Assembly: GCF_033568475.1 (NCBI RefSeq)
Contig: NC_133122.1
Location: 138,143,402 to 138,207,401 of the forward strand
From: Henckelia pumila
Lineage: Eukaryota; Streptophyta; Magnoliopsida; Lamiales; Gesneriaceae
DNA length: 64,000 bases
Direction: 5' to 3'
The translations under genes and the position numbers were made by a program. Under the pieces are notes generated by a model, which was given only the letters and a program-made list of their open reading frames with translations, had not been told where the DNA came from and did not search any database. Shown here piece by piece: positions 1 through 12,190 of this stretch; position 1 is the stretch's first letter, and the number at the start of each line of letters is the position of its first letter.

Positions 1-174
1 AATCATTCATAGCAACAATAACAAGTAAATCACATAAGATCACTTAAACAGATAAGTATGTGATTTTAGGAAAACTCGAAAACAACCATGTTCTCGAGTT
101 GTTCTACCTGGCGAGGATAATGTCGATTCATACCTTTCATCGTGATTCAAACATCTTGAATCTGGACAAATTCT
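1..174 (-). repeat. Fragment of an LTR, cut by the assembly gap
   Basis: These 174 bases match 32928-33101 base for base by eye, inside the right-hand LTR of the element at 25260-34318. They differ at about four positions from the left-hand LTR (26446-26619). The fragment is cut by the window edge on one side and by the N gap on the other, so the element it belongs to cannot be seen. Orientation is inferred from the full copy. Confidence 0.85.
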
Positions 175-274
175 NNNNNNNNNNNNNNNNNNNNNNNNNN
201 NNNNNNNNNNNNNNNNNNNNNNNNNNNNNNNNNNNNNNNNNNNNNNNNNNNNNNNNNNNNNNNNNNNNNNNNNN
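175..274. other. Assembly gap (100 N)
   Basis: Exactly 100 N bases. This round number is commonly used for a gap of unknown length, so distances across it should not be trusted. A second, single N lies at 46498. Confidence 0.97.
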
Positions 275-2230
275 CATTAACATTTATATAGGCCCAAAAA
301 TACTTTGTCTAGCTCAATCACACTTAAAATTGACCCAATCAAGACTTAGATTGGCACTATAGTATTTAGGCCAACTTAGAACTTATCCCAACCAAATAAT
401 TACCAACTTAGGCTCATTAACATAAAAAAAATTTTTTTTTTAAAGCTCAATTATTAAATAAAACCTTCAATAAATATCTTAAGCCCAATAAGCTTTTGGC
501 TCAATAACTAAATCAATTCATCAAATCATTCAAGCCCAAATAACACTTTATCCTACAATAAACAACGCAAGCCCAATAAATAAATTCAAACCCAATAAAC
601 TATTTTAGACTCTGCTAGAACTAAATTAAGCCCAATGCAACATCTTTAGGTCCAATAATAAAACTTTGACCCAATGAATATAAACTATAACACTTGGACT
701 CTTAAATAACTTTTACCCGGCCCTCTCAACCAAAAAGAAGAGATCAGGAACCAAACCGTAACATTCATTAATTTACCCGGCCCAACACACTAAAACGAAT
801 CCGGACACCAAACCCCATAACATCATTGACCCTAATACACTTTACCCGACCCAGGACAACCCTCACTTCGCACTGAGCTACCTGCCTGAGCTAACCCGCT
901 AGATAGGACCACGCCTTACAACCATCCAACTGTTCCACCTAGCCGACAATACTTCAAGCACATATCTAAACCAACACCCAAAGGGACTTAATCCAACCAC
1001 TAACACCATCTGAACAACAACTAAGAACCTATAGACCATAGGACAGCAGTAAAATCATCCACTATACATAAAAACCATTAAATATCTAGCTTATGCATGA
1101 GTTAAAATTCTAAGCTGATCATAATCCAACATACACAATGCAACAACACAATTCTAATCATCAAAACAGTGAATATACTTAATCTAAATGGTGTGGAGAA
1201 AGGAAGGTATAACATGTCTTTGCGTTTAGAAATGCACGAAAAACTTCTATACGCTTGCGGTTGCGACATATCGCGGACTCGGTAATCTCATTAATTAACC
1301 AATTCTGGAAGATCTCAAAATCCCTAATCTGCTGATTTCTTTCTGCCTTCTAATTATCCTCAAAGGGATTTCGAATCTACGAAAAATCATATCAATAGTC
1401 AAAAGTCACAGCCCTAGTCTCAATTCTGAACTAACATTGAGGGCCAAAGTTGTGACCAAAAATTACCAAACTTTATTGCGCCATCCTCACGACCGCTTAT
1501 AAACGGTTTTCCGAATCTCGACCTCGAAACTTTTGAATATTTGGATCTACCACATTGAACCGAGTCTAAAATGGTTAACGATGTCGGACGGGTCGACCAA
1601 AAAATTTGGAGAAGACGGCGGCGGCGCGGCGATAGTGATCTGCAAATCAACTCCAAAATTCACGAAAGTTTTTTAGCAGTGTTGTAGAGCTCGATGATGA
1701 CAATTATTACGCACTAAGCCACAGACCGGATGGGACCCACTGTTGTGGCGTAGATCGGAGATAAAACAGCGCGACTGGCGGCGTCCCCCCCCTACACGTG
1801 AGCTTCCCGAGCTCCGATCTGCACCAATCTTCGCGGACGAAAAAAGCTAACTACATAGCCTTAGAAAATATTACTACACATCACCTACTACTCCCATCTA
1901 GCATCTCAAAAAACCAACCCATATCTAGAGCAAAAAATCCGGATCAAAATCGCGCAAGAAAGGACGGATGAATAGTGGCCACTCCTTTTCGGACTTTGTG
2001 CTCGGCAAATCCGGACAACCAAAAATCTACAATATTCTTGGTTACATGGTTGTGATCGCCTTGAAGAGAGACTACAAGGTTGGGCAGGGTCAATCGACGG
2101 CGAACTCGAAGGGCGGAGCCGGCTGGCGGCCGACGACTAGGTCAGAGATGGCTATGAAATTGGGGGTTAGGTTTAAGTGTGTGGTTTTAGGTGATTAGTT
2201 GTTGTGAGAGATATGAAGCGTACCATCTTA
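275..2230. other. Gene-free repeat-like DNA, LTR-like in character
   Basis: No gene is supported. From 285 to 700 a short motif, gcccaat, and near variants recur about a dozen times without a fixed period. From about 1480 to 2190 the sequence becomes GC-rich compared with its surroundings and carries short open frames on both strands that match nothing I recognise. The mix of AT-rich and GC-rich blocks resembles the LTRs found further right, but I found no terminal repeats or target duplication, so the class is left open. Confidence 0.35.
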
Positions 2231-2927
2231 ATATTATAAAAATTGGTCCTAAAGAATGACCCGATCTGATCGATTTCAATGCTCATTGAGTGTTATTTTA
2301 CTGCCAATATGCAATTTAACACATTTTTACCATAATCTGGAATTAGTGAACTTTAACCTGTCAAACATAGACCATGTAAATTCTCAAAATAAATAACACA
2401 TTGAGTACAATCTTAGGCTTTGACTAGTCACCCAAACCGATTAAATTTTCTAATATTTAAATTTATTGGCATAAATAATATATTTTTTAATTCTAATTAT
2501 CTCAATAATTATCCTCTAAAATGCCAATATTATCAGATATCCAGAAAATAGTCATACTCATTGACTGATTGACACTGTGTATTTGTAAAATACCACTCTA
2601 TAACTCATTTTAGGTCAAGTACTTAATTATTCTTTCCAACTTCAATAATTATTTTAAATTGTCAATTAATTCGGTAATAAATTTTTTTGATGGCGTTACA
2701 ATAATTTTAAAAAATAAATAAAAGTAAAAATATGAAATAAAAAATTTCATAGCATTCCTAGAAAAAGTTTACAAATGTCAATAAAGTCATAAAAAGTAAA
2801 ATCTGCAAGCATTCTGTAAAAATCTTTAAAAATATATGAGATCTATAAAAGTTCGCTAGAATCATAATCAAACTTCACAAAAATTTATGTCTATTTAATA
2901 AAAGTCAAGCAAATCTCTGTAACGAAT
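2231..2927. other. AT-rich intergenic DNA, nothing recognised
   Basis: AT-rich sequence with frequent stops on both strands. I see no coding, RNA or transposon signature. Confidence 0.5.
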
Positions 2928-3120
2928 ACAGGAAAAATTTCATTCTGTATCAAAAGTGAAAGTGTAACAAGTACATGTTACACCAATATTCTTTGTCATG
3001 TGTCCCTTTTCTCACATTGCAAACAATTTTGTGAATTTTTGACCCACCAAACAACACTTAAAGTACTTTCCAAAAACTAATTACTTGCCTTTTGATAAAA
3101 TTGATAATATAAAAAGATAA
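2928..3120 (+). repeat. Dispersed repeat, copy 1
   Basis: This segment is alignable by eye to 23379-23570 in the same orientation. Shared blocks include ctgtatcaaaagtg, cttgtcatgtgtc and ttccaaaaactaatta. The copies have diverged by substitutions and small indels. No inverted termini or target duplication were found, so the repeat class is unknown. Confidence 0.65.
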
Positions 3121-3594
3121 ACATTATATCACTTAAATTAAGAATTTATTTCAAAGTCCTATGGTAAATTGAGATATTCGCACTTGTTATTGTCCATTTT
3201 GTTGTTGTGTTTTCGATCCGATGCCATATTTACATTCATGCTTCCAAAATTTTGAGTTCCTGCATATATAGGTGGGTCATGGGAACCCCGCCTGTCTGTC
3301 AAATGGATAACCTGTTTTTAAAAATTGATTAAAAGAGATGAAACGTGGGGGGATATGGAACACGAGTTTACCTGCAAGGTAATAGTGTAAATTGTTCCAT
3401 GAGGTACGCTCAAAGAAGTATGATAAATTTTAGATATTTATAATTAAAAAAACAAAAAGCTAAAATAATTTTTCAATATAATATTAACAAATAGTATGTA
3501 ATTTTAATTTTCAACAAGATTTCAAATTTTTTTATTATTTCTTAATACTGTAATTTACCTCATGAGAAATATTTTCTTCAACAAGCTGCCCACA
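3121..3594. other. Gene-free stretch next to the FAR1-like remnant
   Basis: AT-rich sequence with no supported gene. It may include the far 3' part of the decayed FAR1-like gene, but no motif shows this. Confidence 0.4.
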
Positions 3595-4490
3595 CATTTT
3601 GAGTAAGATTGATTTCGAAGAATCGATAGATCCTTTTACATTTGACTTGATTTTTCTGTTGACTTTTTTCTAACATTGGATTTCAATCTTTTTCCAGATT
3701 TACGTCCTCGAAATTTTGTTGTACTTTCAATCCTCTTGGCAACAATATTTACTAAACGAATCACTATGTTTTTCGAATGCTTCAACTATGGGACCGAAAG
3801 ATTTTTTCACTTTGACATGATTCTCTAGACCATAAATCAATATCTTCCCATCGTCTTAACCATCAGCATCTCTCTGCAATTTTCATCATGTTTCTTTGTC
3901 AAAACAGCACGTAAGTTGGATAAATTGATTATACAATCTGCGCATAAATTTTTGTAGGGCCACCAATCAACGTTTTATCATCTTCCTTCACGTAACATAA
4001 AATCTCCTTGTTTTTCTCTAAATGTTGTGAAACAACCTCAACTACACCCTTTTTCTCCATCTTCGTCCACCTTTATCCAATATAAAACTGAGAAATTCTT
4101 GTGATATTTTTATAACTAATCACCTTAAGAGCATGTGAAACATAAAATTCCTCCGAAATCAAACTTTCTACATGTGCACAAAACCTTATCATTTGAAGAA
4201 TCATATCCCACTAAATGCTAGTATGCCTTTTGGAAAGATTTGATCTTGTATTCCGATGTAATACCAGATTCGAAAACAATGTCCCAATCTCACATCATAT
4301 GCCTTGCTTAACTCTACCTAAAATAACTTAAAGACTTCATGTATAAACTTCCATGGCATGTTTAAGAATTTCAACGGGAAACAAAAGCAGTGGGGTACTA
4401 TTATTTGTTCGTAAATCTGCTTTCAGTTATTCATAACGACGATCATCAACCAATCTACGAAAATGCTGAAAATATTGTATTTAAAGCTAC
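3595..4490 (-). pseudogene. FAR1/FHY3-like (Mutator transposase-derived) remnant
   Basis: Read on the minus strand, 4490 to about 4040 gives broken pieces typical of the C-terminal half of FAR1-related proteins. First comes a stretch resembling the helical region (FPVEILKHAMEVY). Then comes a SWIM-type zinc finger, with CTCRKFDFGGILCF encoded around 4140-4180 and followed by a His-Met-Leu-Leu-Lys segment only after a 1-base loss. Then come residues resembling the usual Ile-Pro-x-x-Tyr and Arg-Trp-Thr-Lys tail. Frameshifts and stops break every frame, so it cannot encode a full protein. FAR1/FHY3 proteins are transcription factors derived from MULE transposases, so this could be a dead host gene copy or a decayed MULE. 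The 5' half is missing: similarity stops where an array-unit fragment begins at 4498. The lower boundary is approximate. Confidence 0.6.
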
Positions 4491-4497
4491 TCCATAC

Positions 4498-4586
4498 CTT
4501 AAAAAAAAGAGCTGGTAAATTAGGCGACACTGCAGGATTACACACCTATGTCATTGAAGGGAAAAAGCAGGATGTTAATGGAAACT
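4498..4586 (+). repeat. Isolated fragment of the 1.1-kb array unit
   Basis: It matches the junction region of the units at 13560-13650 and 14705-14780, with shared words aagagctggtaaattaggcg, caatgtcattga-like and gcaggatgttaatggaaa. It is about 7 kb from the array proper and ends exactly where the Helitron-like terminus starts. Confidence 0.7.
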
Positions 4587-4625
4587 AGTGGTCGGTGCAC
4601 ACGCGTTGCGTGTGTAAAATGGAAT
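4587..4625 (-). mobile_element. Helitron 3' terminus (body extends to the right)
   Basis: On the minus strand the sequence forms a GC-rich hairpin with a 7-bp stem, CACACGC and GCGTGTG, around an AAC loop. Thirteen bases further on it ends in CTAG followed by a host base. This is the classical Helitron 3' end: a hairpin about 10-15 bases before CTRR. The flanking host word ggaaa continues as tgga in intact array units, so the join falls between A and T, the Helitron target. The 5' terminus (TC on the minus strand, GA on the plus strand) was not found, so the element's length is unknown. Confidence 0.55.
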
Positions 4626-5624
4626 AAGTGTAAAATAATATGCACGCATTAATTAATAGATAGGCAGGATTATGAATGATTAAATATAACTACAAAGATA
4701 AGACATTATGGATCAGGTCTTATATTTTAAATTAAAAGAAGAAAACTTCCCAAATAAAAGTAATAAGAAAGCTAATTTTAATAAATTAATGGACGCAAAA
4801 TCTAACACACATTTCTTCACAGTCAGTTTGTCATGCAGAGGTTAGCAAAAGTTTAAACATATCTATATCACACGTACAAAACTAAATTCCTAAACAATTG
4901 AGGTTATGATAGATTTGGAACCCAAAACTCTACTTAAATCCCTAAAGAATTTTCTTACTAACTGAATATCAAAATCGTATCCATCCTGAAACATTTGCAT
5001 ATCAAGGTAGCTATGAAAGTATCGAACACTCTTGTAATCAGATTAATCATGAACAACAAAGATTTATTATTTGGTAAATTTGGTGCTACATAAGGGTGTC
5101 ATAATTAAATTACAAATGGTAGATATTATTGTCAATGAGACATTCACATGAAAGGCACACTTAAATTAAAAATAGGCCATCATACCAATTTCAATACAAA
5201 TCTATCCACGTCAACTTCAATGTCAAATTAAAAAAGATGCATTCATATAAAAATTAATAAAATTCGATAATGAGGCCAAAAAATATTAAAAATTAGTATG
5301 TAATCCACATAAAGATAGGAATGAAAATTCGTACAATGACATCTGCTAACAAATTTTTTTTTTAAAAAAAATAAAGTCTTTTTATGAATATTTAATCAAA
5401 CATGTCAAAAGCACTTTTTTCACTAATAATTACAATCTTTCTAAGGCTAAATATAATATTCGAACATCAATTTGATAAAAAAAATTGTAACAGTAAACTT
5501 TGGAAAACAAAATTAGCATCTCTCCCTGCCAAATCATGTGAAGAATTACACCCTGAAAGAAGCATAACAAATCAACAGTCTAACCAATTTGGGTCGTCAT
5601 CCACTCCAAAAATTCTGCATTATC
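4626..5624. other. Gene-free, probably Helitron interior or decayed DNA
   Basis: AT-rich sequence without a supported gene. The short open frame at 5402-5644 encodes a low-complexity peptide with no recognised motif. Confidence 0.4.
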
Positions 5625-6373
5625 AACCTAGAACAAAACTTTGAAAGATGTTCACCTGAAAAATAAATTCAAATGTAACTAGAATATACAATGATGAAAA
5701 TAAAGTTCTTTGGAATATGAAAAATTGGTAGTATGTTGAAGAAAATTGCTCGTTTGAACTCGATATCGTCTAGCACTTTCAACATTAGCTGGCCTAAGGT
5801 GATAGATAATAGCCGAAGATGGGGCTTCCATGAACTCTCCTGTACAAACTGATATATTTCATTACTACATGAACTCTCCTGTTCAGACTGATATATGTCA
5901 TTACTACATTAGTGTTGCTACATTCTGTGGTGAACAATAAGTTATTTCATTATCCTCTATAATATGATATTGCACAATTGATATATTTCATTGCTGCATT
6001 GCTACATTCTGTAGCGTTAATAGCCTAAGGTGAAAGATAATGGCACAAGGTGATTGATAAATGTTGTAGCGTTACTACATTCTGGCCTAAGGTTATAGAC
6101 AATAGCCGAAGTTGGGGCTTCCATGTACTCTCCTAAATACATATGCAGAATTTTGTACCAGTTAAAGGAAGGTTTGTCTTTTGCCATTGGGTTTCCACAA
6201 TTCAGAGGTTTTTCAACCTAGAACAGAACTTTGAAAGATGTTTACATGGAAAATAAATTTAAATGTAACTAGAACATAAAATGATGAACATAAAGTTCTT
6301 CAGAAGATGAAAAATGGTAGCATGTAGAAGAAAATTGCTCGTATGGACTCGATGTCGTCTTGAATTTTCAACA
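5625..6373 (+). repeat. Pair of ~160-bp direct repeats with related spacer
   Basis: The segment at about 5625-5785 recurs at about 6213-6373, with shared words caacctagaac, actttgaaagatgtt, taaagttctt and gaagaaaattgctcgt. The spacer is itself repetitive: ggcctaaggt-like, agccgaag-tggggcttccatg and cattactacat words appear two or three times. No coding potential is seen. Confidence 0.7.
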
Positions 6374-6799
6374 TATCCTATCCCATGGTAGAAATGCCTG
6401 TATTTAATTCATTATCTCAGAACTGAAAGCAGTTTCCGAAAATAATCAGCAACCGAAACTCACACTGTTTTGAAAATATCAATAGCAAATTGAAGGAAAT
6501 TATAGTTAGATCCATAGAATAGCATTGTTGGTTACAAACAAATTTAAAGGAATCCTTTGTTATCAATGTTGAGGGCAGATAATTGCAACCATCACCGAGT
6601 GAACATTTTTCTTAACTTTAAAAAAGCCTTTTTCCCGATTTCATTAATCAAATTCAATGCTACAAACGAAAGGAGCATGAATCACATATTAAGTTACTGT
6701 AAGTTACTCTAAATACTATGATTCAATTCTTAGAAGCATTTCTTCAAATAGACGAAATTCAAATTAAATAAAAAACGAGTTCTAAACTCATATCGAATT
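6374..6799. other. Gene-free stretch
   Basis: No gene, RNA or transposon signature seen. Confidence 0.4.
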
Positions 6800-6895
6800 A
6801 CACCATTATACATGAAATTAAAAACACTTGAACCAGAAACAGTTATTTATGCACCATTATACATGAAATTCACAACACATGAACCAGAAACAGTG
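6800..6895 (+). repeat. Tandem duplication of ~50 bp
   Basis: The word caccattatacatgaaatt occurs at 6800 and again at 6853, and each copy is followed by a matching gaaccagaaacagt. The period is 53 bases. Confidence 0.8.
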
Positions 6896-7419
6896 ATTAA
6901 GCAATCCACAAAATTTCAATCCCACATAAAAGGCATCAAATATTCCAAATAATTATGAAAATTAACGTACACGACAACACACCAATGAAGCCATAGACTG
7001 TTCACAAAGACATGAAGTTGTGAAATAGAAGCAAATGGAGAATATTATATTATATTATATTATTTATAATTATAAAAAGAAAAATACACTGAACTTAAGA
7101 TTGATGATGCTGAAATTTTCAGTTGCAGGTCACAACTCCTCGACACTTGATTAAAAAGTTCAATACCCCGCTGCATAAATGATATGATCTGTTCTTAACC
7201 AAGCCTCCCAAAAATTTTCAAACTCAGATCAAAAGACTAATGTCTAGGAAAATCATGAAATTCAATTTCGTTTAGACATCAATACTCAAGCCACTAACTA
7301 AAACTGGTCAAGATAATGACACGTGTGTGTGTGAGAGAGGGGCCAAAATCCACACTCCTTATATGGGTTTCAGATCGAGGTTGGGCTCAAGTGTGTCTCT
7401 CGTCCCTCAATAATGCAGA
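6896..7419. other. Gene-free stretch
   Basis: It includes a run of about five tatta units near 7045-7065 and a short GT-rich run near 7323. No gene is supported. Confidence 0.4.
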
Positions 7420-7720
7420 GTTTGGTTTATTGAGGGATATAATGGAAACCAATCAAATAAGAATAGATAATTTACCACAAAACTGAGCAAGAAAGAAAGG
7501 GTTGGGGCCAAAAAACTATGTTGATGGGCTAGGGGAAAGGACATAATATGTGTAACAAGTGCATCACTTGTCCATCAATCAAGTAAACTTTGGGTTTTTA
7601 AGGGTGATAATGGAAAAGTGGTCAAATAACAACAGATAAGTTACTACAAAACCGTATATGGGGAAACAAAAAAGTATGTTGACGGGCCACGGACATAATA
7701 TATGTATCAACACTCAAAAT
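7420..7720 (+). repeat. Diverged tandem duplication, period ~165 bp
   Basis: About 7420-7555 and 7586-7720 share ordered blocks: a tttattgaggg-like block, gataatggaaa, a caaataa-acagataa block, and a tatgttgacggg-type block followed by ggacataatat. The copies have many substitutions, so the event is old. Confidence 0.55.
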
Positions 7721-7908
7721 AGTCCATATGCTTGACCTCATACCCTTCTCTACTAATATTGGATGCACGTGACTCGGTCAATAGGTCTTTAAAAGCTTGT
7801 AATGAAAGGCCTGGGATTAGGGCTACAACAAACGGATAAGAATTCAAAGAGAGAGAGCAAGCTAACTCTAATTATGCCTGATCTGATTTCATCACATTCT
7901 CCACTTTA

Positions 7909-8041
7909 ATGTGTATTACACCGCTTTGCTTTTTATTTCAGCCACCATACATATTTTTTTTTGCATCACTTTCCAATGTGTATTAAACCCCTTTGCTTTT
8001 TATTTCGGCCACAAGACGTATTTTTTTGCATCACTTTCCAC
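7909..8041 (+). repeat. Tandem duplication, period 67 bp
   Basis: The unit starting atgtgtatta at 7909 repeats at 7976 and includes tttgctttttatttc and tgcatcactttcca in both copies. It leads directly into a pyrimidine-rich tract. Confidence 0.8.
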
Positions 8042-8215
8042 AACCGTGTATTTTTCCTCATTTTTTTTCCCTTTCTTTTGCAACTTTTCACACAATGCTT
8101 TTCTCCTTCAAGTGTCTTTTCTTTTTCACTTTTGCTCATATCACATTCTTTTTTTTCCTTTTTTTTCCCCTTCTCTTTTTTTCAAGTTCTTTTCTTTTTT
8201 TCCACTTCGCCTCCA
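8042..8215 (+). repeat. Polypyrimidine tract
   Basis: This stretch is dominated by T and C on the plus strand. All three plus frames happen to stay open here and would give Phe/Ser-rich peptides, which reflects composition rather than coding. Confidence 0.75.
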
Positions 8216-11200
8216 ACAAATATTCAAATTTTGAACATTAAAATTATATCATATCAGGCGGAGAAAAAGAGAGTCACTCTCTCTAGGGTAAGGTATAGTG
8301 TATAAGCTATAGATCCAGGTAGTTGATTTGGGATCGTGAAATGATGCCAAATGGGGGTTAATCATATGCTCTGCACATGCCATTCGTTTTCAAATAAAGC
8401 TCAAGGGGTGACTAGCGATCATATGATCAATTTGGATGGCTTGAAAGGCGCAATCGGACCAATAATCGTCTAAATCATTCCAAAGTCACGTTTCATCCGT
8501 ATTTCGCTTCGAAGGCTATTTGGGAACATTCTGAACTATTTTACCTCACCATATGGTATCAGATAAAACTCACATCTCTCACAAAGAGTATACCTCTCAC
8601 TGATTCATATAATTCGTATGGTTTGGCCGAGGTGCTCGAAATGCGTGTCAAAATCATGACATGTAAATAATTAGTGTCAATGAAGTAACTTAATCACAAC
8701 TACATTGTTTTTTCACTTTTTCATACACAAGTCAATCTCACTAGTAATCAAAAACATTGGGAGTTAATTGACATTTAACATAATCACATATGAAATTGCA
8801 CTTCTTAATAATAGAAATAAAAAATTCGCCTAACACTTTTTAAACTCACAAAATGCTAAGTTTTGAATGGTGTGTGCTATGTTTGCAAAAGTGCACGCAT
8901 TCCCGATACTTAAATTCAGCACTGACTCCAGTGTTTTTCATACATAGAAAGTAAAACAAAGAAAAAAATAATGCACAAAACACTTTTGAAGGACAATGAG
9001 ATCGAAACATGCCGGTATGAGCAGATGGCCTGAAAATAAACCATCGTATACCAAGAACTTTAAATATAAATAAAACACCAGGCAAATAATTACCAAAAAG
9101 AATACGACTAATCACTTTAAAAACTAATAAAACACCAGGCAATCAAAGATTTTAAATAATTCAATTGACAAAAGTAGTCGTCTTCCATGCCAAATTGACA
9201 AACCGATGAACGATACGTCAAAGGACATACAAACCCCATTCCATAGGTAGGGTTTTAACCAAGAAGGTGACAAATGAAAGGGAAATAAACAGAAGTACGC
9301 AAGAAGTGCATGAAAAGTTTTAAAAAGGAAAAAAGAAAAAGAAAACTTCCCCAGTTGGTTATGAATCCATATCCTTGGTTCCCACTAGCACCGTATGCAT
9401 TGTCATGGGTGGGTAATCTCCTACACAAACATGGACAAGAATTAAAAAAGAAAAAAACATTAACCATTTGAAAACATAAGAGAACAGAGGAATATTTCAA
9501 AGCAAAGGATAAGAAATGATGGGTTGTCTTTAATAGGAGCTAAGTTTTGCATCCGGGCAGCCAACAAATACAAAAATATTATCGTCAAAATGCAATAAAA
9601 ATAGAAAAACAATTTATCAAGTTAACTCCATTAGACATACACACATAAAACTACAAGGTGAATCGAATTGAACATCTATCATACATGTGTCGTCGATAAC
9701 AGAATATATTCAAATAAATATGTCTTTAACTTTCTTACTCCTTATGTTATATGTTACAGCTACAAGTTATTCAACTTGCAGCTTTTGGAAAAGACCCATA
9801 TTTTCAAATCAATTATCATGGATGTGTCATTGAATAAGAACGAACACGATCAACTAATCAAAAAAGATGGTCAGCCCTAAAAAGTGAAGTATTTAACACC
9901 AATAGCGTGTTTGGATGGGAAAAACAAAAAGGTTGTGGTCTTTCTTTAAAAGCTACCGCACATCCTTAACATTAAGTGCACACTATTTGAGTTAAAGCAA
10001 TTGGCAATAATATAGAATATACCCTCGATTATGCACATTATTTCAAACAAAATGCATTTCTTTGAAACATTGTTCACCCCATTGCAATCAAATTAAAAAA
10101 AACATTAAAATATTAAAAAAAAGCAAGCAAACCAAAAACATATGTAGAAAATGCAAAACAAGCTCCAATATTCTGCTTAAAGAAAAACAGTGTCATAAAA
10201 CTAATATGGTGTGAAATAATATACCTTTATGCCTGCAAGAAACCCAAAGGAATTGAGATCCATCCCCTTGAACCACACTCAATCAACTCTCCCACAAACA
10301 CTTCACAAACCAATCAATTTCTTCTGCTCCTCCTTATTCTGAAATCAACAGAATCGCTTTGGCCGACCCTCTTCCACTGTTTCTTTTTTTTGCCATCGCC
10401 GGCATCAAATCCTAAACATCATTAAAAAAAATCAGAAGGTTACACTCAAGAAAAATTTATTATGTTTCCATTTAAAAAATCTGAATAAAAAATAATGAAT
10501 AGAACAAAACAGAGATTGCTAGTAATATTACAAAATGAAACTTCAATGATATATGCTTAACTTAAGATAGGAAATGAATTGTTACCAAAAAATCTGTTTA
10601 TATTAACAAAATAGTGTTCTTTTGCACATTTTATCAAGCAAGTTCTGATATTTTCTCTGACTAACAGTCCAATGCATAATTTGTTCACTATTAATTATTA
10701 AACATAAAAAGGTGCAATAATGAATCGTACCTGTCTAATTAATGTATGTACATCTCAGTAATAAAACAAAAGGCTATTTCAAATAAAATTAGGGGAAAAA
10801 ATCGAACCAGATTAAGTACTTTTTCTTCATTCTCAATGCGATGTTAATTATAATGGGAAAATATAATTTACACCATATTCGTTACTAAAGTAGTATAAAG
10901 TAATGGGAAAAATCAAAATAAAATGAGTGAAACAGCCAATAAATTTCATATCCATCCAAGTCCACGACACATTGCAGATCAACTGGATGAAGAAAAAAAT
11001 TAACAAAATGAACCTAATTGTAAATGATTAAAACCTTTGATTTATTCTCGAATAACTGGATTTCTCAAAGTTTGGGGGAATCTAGATCTAGAAAGGAAAT
11101 ATGTACTTTGCAGAAGAGTTTAAAAACACACACCAGAGACATTTTACAGAGCCAATATTCAAGCTACCAAACCTACTGTAATAATAATCTGAAAATAATC

Positions 11201-11526
11201 AGATAGGAAGTCAAATACGAGAATGAACTACTCCTCTTTCAACTTGTGCCATAAAAACAAAATAAAGAAGGAATAAACGGATATTGAAACAGAAGATCAA
11301 ATCAAGAAATCAGTCAAGCATTTTGCAAATAATATTAAAAACGAAATTCAGATAATGAGAAAATCCACATGAAACCAATACTGAGGCAACCTTAGGGATA
11401 CAGGAAGGAGGCCTTGAGCAGGTTGGAGTCAGCGCAGCCTAGAAAGGAGAGCATGCCTTAGTCGTGGAGATTTGAAAAGGTAAAATATTTTAACAGAGTG
11501 GGGACAATTCGATTTGGGTGGGAAGT
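8216..11526. other. Gene-free intergenic DNA
   Basis: No gene is supported in 3.3 kb. The 16-base word ataaaacaccaggcaa occurs twice, at about 9069 and 9126. Around 10190-10420 the minus strand contains splice-like sequences and a short frame starting at a GCCGGCGATGGC-like start, but it stops after about 26 codons and matches nothing I recognise. A captured gene fragment is possible there but not shown. Confidence 0.4.
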
Positions 11527-12190
11527 TAAAGACTCCAACCCATTTCTTCCTCCTTTTTAGCCTTGTTGAGCAGTATATATATGCACTCATCCTTACTTTG
11601 AGATGCATGGAACAAAAATCTCAGCGCCCACAATTTCTACACCTAGAAACCCCAATATCACAAAACCTAGCATAACTCTTATAACAATTCCAACTATATT
11701 CTGTTTTTCCAACCCCACAGTTCATACTTCTAATCCACACAACCAAACAACAAATAATTCCTAGAATAGAAATCTCCACCAATTATATGGTATCGAAGTT
11801 AATAAAGTTTAAACCCATTTCTTAATCTGTAAATGAATTTTAAAAAAACGAGGTTACATCACAAAAATAAAATAAGAATCAAATATAAGCATTTAAGGCC
11901 AAGAACCAGCCAAAAAGAACAAAATTGTCATCGTATTCCATTAAAATTACATTATCAAACAACTTAATTTTACAGTTCATAAAAATAATCATAAAACCTA
12001 ACCCGTCCTCCATTTTGTCAGTGCCTGATTAAAAACAAATCTAATGAGATTTAAACACAACTTTAACACGAACTAGTTATTAGACTTACTATGAAACTGA
12101 AAGCCCGTCGGAATAACGAGTAGAAGTGCAAGCATAATTGAAATAGAGAAAGCAAAAGCGATATGTAATTTTTCATTCTCCCTTTCTCGT

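Noticed and set aside
7911..8305. Three overlapping open frames rich in Phe and Ser
   Set aside because: They come from a polypyrimidine tract and a 67-bp tandem duplication. All frames stay open because T/C-rich DNA rarely makes stops.
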